Part shown: piece by piece, positions 10,325 through 13,222 of the stretch
How the letters are laid out: each line of letters starts with the position of its first letter
How positions within the stretch are numbered: the first letter of the stretch is position 1
NCBI GenBank assembly: GCA_041736895.1
Contig: JBGSSS010000053.1
Coordinates: 1-13,222, forward strand
From: JANRLT01 sp041736895
Lineage (GTDB): Bacteria; Planctomycetota; Planctomycetia; Pirellulales; JALHPA01
Reading direction: 5' to 3'
DNA length: 13,222 nucleotides
The notes under the pieces: generated by a model
What the model was told of the DNA's origin: nothing
Seen by the model: only the letters and a program-made list of their open reading frames with translations
The model's database searches: none
Translations under genes and position numbers: made by a program

Positions 10325-11809
10325 TTACGGCACTGCGGCGGCTTGGTCTTGAGCCGAGATGCGTGAATTGACCTTGCGCAAAGCTTCCATTTGGAATTGC
10401 GTGATCGCCGCGGCCGTTTGGGCGATGTTCTTGAGCAGGGCCGCTTCTTCGGCCCGCAGCGCCGCGGTCCGCTGACGAATTTGCGCATCGTAGGCGGTCA
10501 ACGCGGTTGTTTCTTTTTTCAGATTGCCCAAATCTTCGTTGACCAGCGCCGTGCGGGCTTCGTGTTGTTTGATCGTTGCTTCGGTCGAGGCAATGGTTTG
10601 GGCGTTGAGTTTTTCCAGCCGTTCGACTTCGGCAATCGCCGCGCGGATCGTGCTAACATTCTGGCGGATGCGATTGTATTCGTTCGGATAGTCCCGCAGC
10701 GGCCGCATGTAGACGCGGTAGTTGTCGCCGTCATAGACGACCTTGCCCGCCGCGACCAACTGCTTGGCCGTGTCGGGGTCGAGCACGATTTTCGTGCCGA
10801 TGCCAAACGTTGTCGGCAGGGCTGCCGCGGGTTCTTCGTCCATCGGCATCGGGTTGTCTTCACCCGGCATCGGCTCCGGCGGCGCGGCAGCGACTTTGCC
10901 CGAGACTTCGCTGATCGGCAGCAGTTCCTTGACGCGGACACGATACCAGACGCGGCCTTTGTTGAGCGTCGCCACTTGGGTCTTGGCCTCGTCGTCGATC
11001 GCTTGTTGATCGAGCAGGGCTTGCTCCTCGGCGGCGGTCACGGGCTTGCCGTGTTTGACATATTCTTGCAGCGTCTCATCCGGGACGTCCGGCAGGATTT
11101 TCTTCAGTTGCGGCAGCGTCATCCCGGCAAAGGCCCGATAATCGTCGTTCGGAAACGTTTCGTAGATCAGCACCGGACGATTGTTCACCGTCACGTTTTC
11201 GCCCTCCATCAATTGATCGACCCGCGTCAGCTTGATATCCTTGCCTTCGATGGCGTCGATGCTGTAATGACCCAGATAATCCTTCCCCGGCGGATCGGCT
11301 AGGGGATCGCCAAAGAGATAGACTTTCTTCCCCGCGGCCAGTTCCAGAAACTTGGGCGGGAAGGGCATTTTCCACGCGACCACGGCCTTGACGTCGTTGC
11401 CCATCGAACTGATGTTTGCCACGAGCGGCGCTTGATTCTTCAGAACATCCCGGCGCGAATCGGCATCAATCAGAGCCCAGATATTGCCGCGATACTCTTG
11501 GGCGCGGGCCAAGCGCGTTTGCAGATCGGCTAGACTCAGAGCGTCGTCCCCTTCGCCGGTCCCTTCCTCTCGACCTTTGACTTCTTCGGCCAGCGTGTTG
11601 ACGGTTTTTTGCCAAGCAATTTGTTCCGTGCGCCAGACGTTGTACGTCTTCAATGTCCGCGCTCCGAGATACACAAACCCGCCGGCCGCGACCAAGTTGA
11701 AGAACAACAAGATCATCGTGTAGATGGGCCAGGTCTTGTAACTCAACCCCATCGCTACTAACCCCAGCAGCAGCACAAGCCCGATCAAGATTACTGGAAG
11801 CATGTCCAT
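10325..11809 (-). CDS. Unknown two-helix membrane protein with C-terminal coiled coil
   Basis: A 494-residue protein of unrecognised family. Two membrane helices lie at the N-terminus, about 4-23 (LPVILIGLVLLLGLVAMGLS) and 28-50 (PIYTMILLFFNLVAAGGFVY). A helical charged region (52-110), a mixed domain (about 115-300), an acidic Pro/Met linker (PMPGEDNPMPMDEEPAA) and a small domain ending near VYMRPLRDYPNEYNRIRQ follow. The last 110 residues are a long coiled coil (IAEVERLEKLNAQTIASTEA onwards). ATG 11809 (MDML) is chosen, with GAGAAG eight bases upstream; ATG 11803 is two codons further in. A longer frame to 12238 is non-coding in composition. The layout (anchor, then periplasmic stalk) suggests a planctomycete-specific envelope protein. 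It is divergent from the TolC-like gene. Confidence 0.75.
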   Translation of the reverse strand: MDMLPVILIGLVLLLGLVAMGLSYKTWPIYTMILLFFNLVAAGGFVYLGARTLKTYNVWRTEQIAWQKTVNTLAEEVKGREEGTGEGDDALSLADLQTRLARAQEYRGNIWALIDADSRRDVLKNQAPLVANISSMGNDVKAVVAWKMPFPPKFLELAAGKKVYLFGDPLADPPGKDYLGHYSIDAIEGKDIKLTRVDQLMEGENVTVNNRPVLIYETFPNDDYRAFAGMTLPQLKKILPDVPDETLQEYVKHGKPVTAAEEQALLDQQAIDDEAKTQVATLNKGRVWYRVRVKELLPISEVSGKVAAAPPEPMPGEDNPMPMDEEPAAALPTTFGIGTKIVLDPDTAKQLVAAGKVVYDGDNYRVYMRPLRDYPNEYNRIRQNVSTIRAAIAEVERLEKLNAQTIASTEATIKQHEARTALVNEDLGNLKKETTALTAYDAQIRQRTAALRAEEAALLKNIAQTAAAITQFQMEALRKVNSRISAQDQAAAVP

Positions 11810-11939
11810 GCGGGGAACTTCTCGACGGAAACGGGCAGTGCGGGGAAGAGTCGGACGAAGGTTTGAGCAAACGAGGAGTCCCGAACCGGAGTCGTTTGTC
11901 AGCTCAAGAATAGCTTGGCGATTGGAGAGAAATCCCCAA

Positions 11940-11948
11940 ATTATACCA
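11940..11948 (-). promoter_or_regulatory. Extended -10 promoter candidate for the two-helix protein
   Basis: The minus strand reads TGGTATAAT: a perfect TATAAT with the TGn extension. No matching -35 lies at the right distance, which extended -10 promoters can tolerate. It lies 131 bases upstream of the ATG at 11809 in an AT-rich island. Confidence 0.42.
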
Positions 11949-12135
11949 ACAAATTGATGATAAATCGGGCAAAAGGGGGAGTCAAGGAAACACCTGCGGG
12001 TTGGGACTTTTATTCCAGAAACTTGGGCTTGGCAGTTGTTTTTCGCGCTTTCGAGCAGAAATCGACGACTATTGCACCTCGAAATGCCATGGCACGGGGA
12101 GCAGCTAGCAGCGTAACGGCAAATGCTAGCGGCCG

Positions 12136-12164
12136 GCGCAATCGTTCCAGTTCGCGCAATCGTT
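12136..12164 (+). promoter_or_regulatory. Direct repeat GCGCAATCGTT x2
   Basis: Two identical 11-base units at 12136-12146 and 12154-12164, 18 bases apart start to start, about 110 bases upstream of the TolC-like gene. Spacing near two helical turns would suit a regulator dimer, but chance duplication is possible. Confidence 0.3.
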
Positions 12165-12273
12165 AAAGTCCGTTGATGCGTTTGGCCGAAAATGAGAGGG
12201 TCGTGTGCCGCGCGGTCGGGGGGCCAGCGCGGAAGCACGGGTTGTCGGATCGCGTTCCTATGTCCCCCCGTTC

Positions 12274-13222
12274 ATGCCACGGTCTGCTCCGCCACTGAGT
12301 GCCGTTCGCTCGGATTCGCCACGCGTCTCCGTGTTGCTTAGGACATGCGCGCTTGGGCTGCTGCTGTTCGTTTGCGGTTGCACCCGCGCCATGTATCGCG
12401 AACAGGCGGACGCCGAAGTCTACTCGGCCGTGGCCGAGAAAGCGCATGACCCGCGCTGGGAGCTCAAGGACTACACGATCAACGTCAATCCGCATTCGCG
12501 GATGTACGACGGCTTTGATCCGGACAACGAGCCGCTCCCGCCCGACGATCCGACGTCGCACAAGCTGATGCACTACGTCGATGGGATGGAAGGGTATCCG
12601 TGCTGGCATTTGAACGGCGATATTTCGGTCGTGGAGAATCCGGAATGGACGCATTACCTGGCGCGGAATGACCGCGGCGAGATTCTGTTGGATCTGAACC
12701 AATCGGTGCGGTTGGGGTTGTTGCACTCGCGCGAGTATCAGCGCGAGCTCGAGGACTTGTATCTTTCGGCGTTGGATGTGACGTTCGAGCGGTTCCGATT
12801 CGATGTCCAATATTTTGCCGGCAACGACACGTTCTTTACCGCGGACGGCAATCGCCGCGCCGGCAGCGGCGGGCAATCGTCGAGTCTCTTGACCAGCGAC
12901 ACCGGGTTTCAAGCGAACAAACTCTTTGCCAGCGGCGGCCAGTTGATGGTCAACGTCGCCAACTCGCTCGTCTGGCAATTCTCGGGCACGAACACCAGTG
13001 CCGCGACGACGCTCTTGGACTTCAGCTTTATCCAGCCGCTCTTGCGCGGGGGTGTGAAGTCGCAAGTCCTCGAACGGCTCACGCTGTCGGAGCGGACGCT
13101 CCTGGGCAATATCCGCGCGATGGAACGCTATCGCCGCGGGTTCTATGTCAACATCACAACCGGCCGCGACGCGGGGCAGGGTCCGCAACGACGCGGCGGG
13201 GTGCTCGGCGCGGGCTTGGCCG
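12274..13222 (+). CDS. TolC-family outer-membrane efflux lipoprotein (5' part)
   Basis: An open frame of 316 codons that runs off the window end. The N-terminus is a lipoprotein signal: RTCALGLLLFVCGC, with lipobox VCGC and acylated Cys36. Downstream, LDLNQSVRLGLLHSREYQRE and LEDLYLSALDVTFERFRFDV are the amphipathic helix pattern of planctomycete TolC-like proteins: substrate-processing residues followed by the first long helix. LDFSFIQPLLRGG is the beta-strand/turn at the mouth of the barrel, common in TolC relatives. The protein would form a trimeric outer-membrane channel for a type I or RND exporter. ATG 12274 gives a long n-region; GTG 12331 would give a more standard signal peptide. No ribosome site decides. 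A 341-codon frame on the opposite strand (12163-13188) is its shadow. Confidence 0.78.
   Translation, partial: MPRSAPPLSAVRSDSPRVSVLLRTCALGLLLFVCGCTRAMYREQADAEVYSAVAEKAHDPRWELKDYTINVNPHSRMYDGFDPDNEPLPPDDPTSHKLMHYVDGMEGYPCWHLNGDISVVENPEWTHYLARNDRGEILLDLNQSVRLGLLHSREYQRELEDLYLSALDVTFERFRFDVQYFAGNDTFFTADGNRRAGSGGQSSSLLTSDTGFQANKLFASGGQLMVNVANSLVWQFSGTNTSAATTLLDFSFIQPLLRGGVKSQVLERLTLSERTLLGNIRAMERYRRGFYVNITTGRDAGQGPQRRGGVLGAGLA

Larger units (their letters stand above)
11810..12273. other. Divergent intergenic region
   Basis: The 464 bases between the two divergent genes hold an extended -10 promoter candidate on the minus strand (11940-11948), a GCTAGC pair (12104-12109, 12125-12130), and an 11-base direct repeat (12136-12164). 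No gene, RNA or member of the hairpin repeat families is seen. Any frame that continues from the flanking genes into this region is non-coding in character. Confidence 0.5.

Noticed and set aside
10391..11302. 303-codon plus-strand frame
   Set aside because: Antisense shadow of the 494-residue coiled-coil protein; low-complexity Arg-rich translation without motifs.
12163..13188. 341-codon frame on the minus strand
   Set aside because: It mirrors the TolC-like lipoprotein frame on the plus strand; its translation is Arg/Val/Asp-rich without any family motif, as expected of an antisense shadow in GC-rich DNA.

Overview
The window looks like a piece of a Planctomycetota chromosome, most likely of the Pirellulales type. 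The evidence is the GC-rich coding sequence, a secreted PQQ-like beta-propeller protein with EF-hands, a DUF502 membrane protein, a MiaB with an enlarged C-terminal region, a membrane protein that begins with the FGLRTLLLLF-type N-terminus common in this phylum, a TolC-type lipoprotein, and spacers packed with short palindromic repeats. The phylum is inferred from family recognition; there is no rRNA gene in the window to prove it.

Layout: (1) 1-894, the 3' end of sucB (2-oxoglutarate dehydrogenase E2) followed by a clear intrinsic terminator. (2) 958-1783, an AT-richer two-gene cassette: a zeta-toxin-like P-loop kinase overlapped by a 79-residue unknown protein, possibly a toxin-antitoxin pair with the toxin first. 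(3) 1962-4851, three genes on the minus strand: an OsmC-family protein, a secreted PQQ-like propeller protein and a nitroreductase-family protein, separated by repeat-filled spacers. (4) 5108-7601 on the plus strand: a 52-residue membrane protein, miaB, and a small membrane-anchored protein directly behind it. (5) 7869-8750, a DUF502 protein on the minus strand. (6) 9275-9727, a single-domain response regulator with a strong terminator, convergent with slyX (9910-10149, minus). (7) 10325-11809, an unrecognised two-helix membrane protein with a long C-terminal coiled coil (minus), divergent from a TolC-family outer-membrane lipoprotein that runs off the end of the window.

The most striking content is not a protein. 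Many spacers hold short palindromes that share one architecture: a four-base head (GTAG, TTAG, GTGG or GTGC), then usually a perfect 7-9 bp stem and a 3-base loop, often as inverted pairs. Between copies the stems show compensatory base changes, while loops vary freely. This matches the REP/RAYT type of repeat, although no REP-associated tyrosine transposase gene lies in the window. Two copies have entered genes: one is read through in frame inside the TRAM region of miaB, and another supplies the last six codons and the stop codon of the DUF502 gene. A second set of repeats, without a simple hairpin, also recurs in spacers and can create false N-terminal extensions.

No CRISPR array, tRNA, rRNA, prophage, transposase or biosynthetic cluster is visible. 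The genes are mostly independent housekeeping or stress functions rather than a single pathway.
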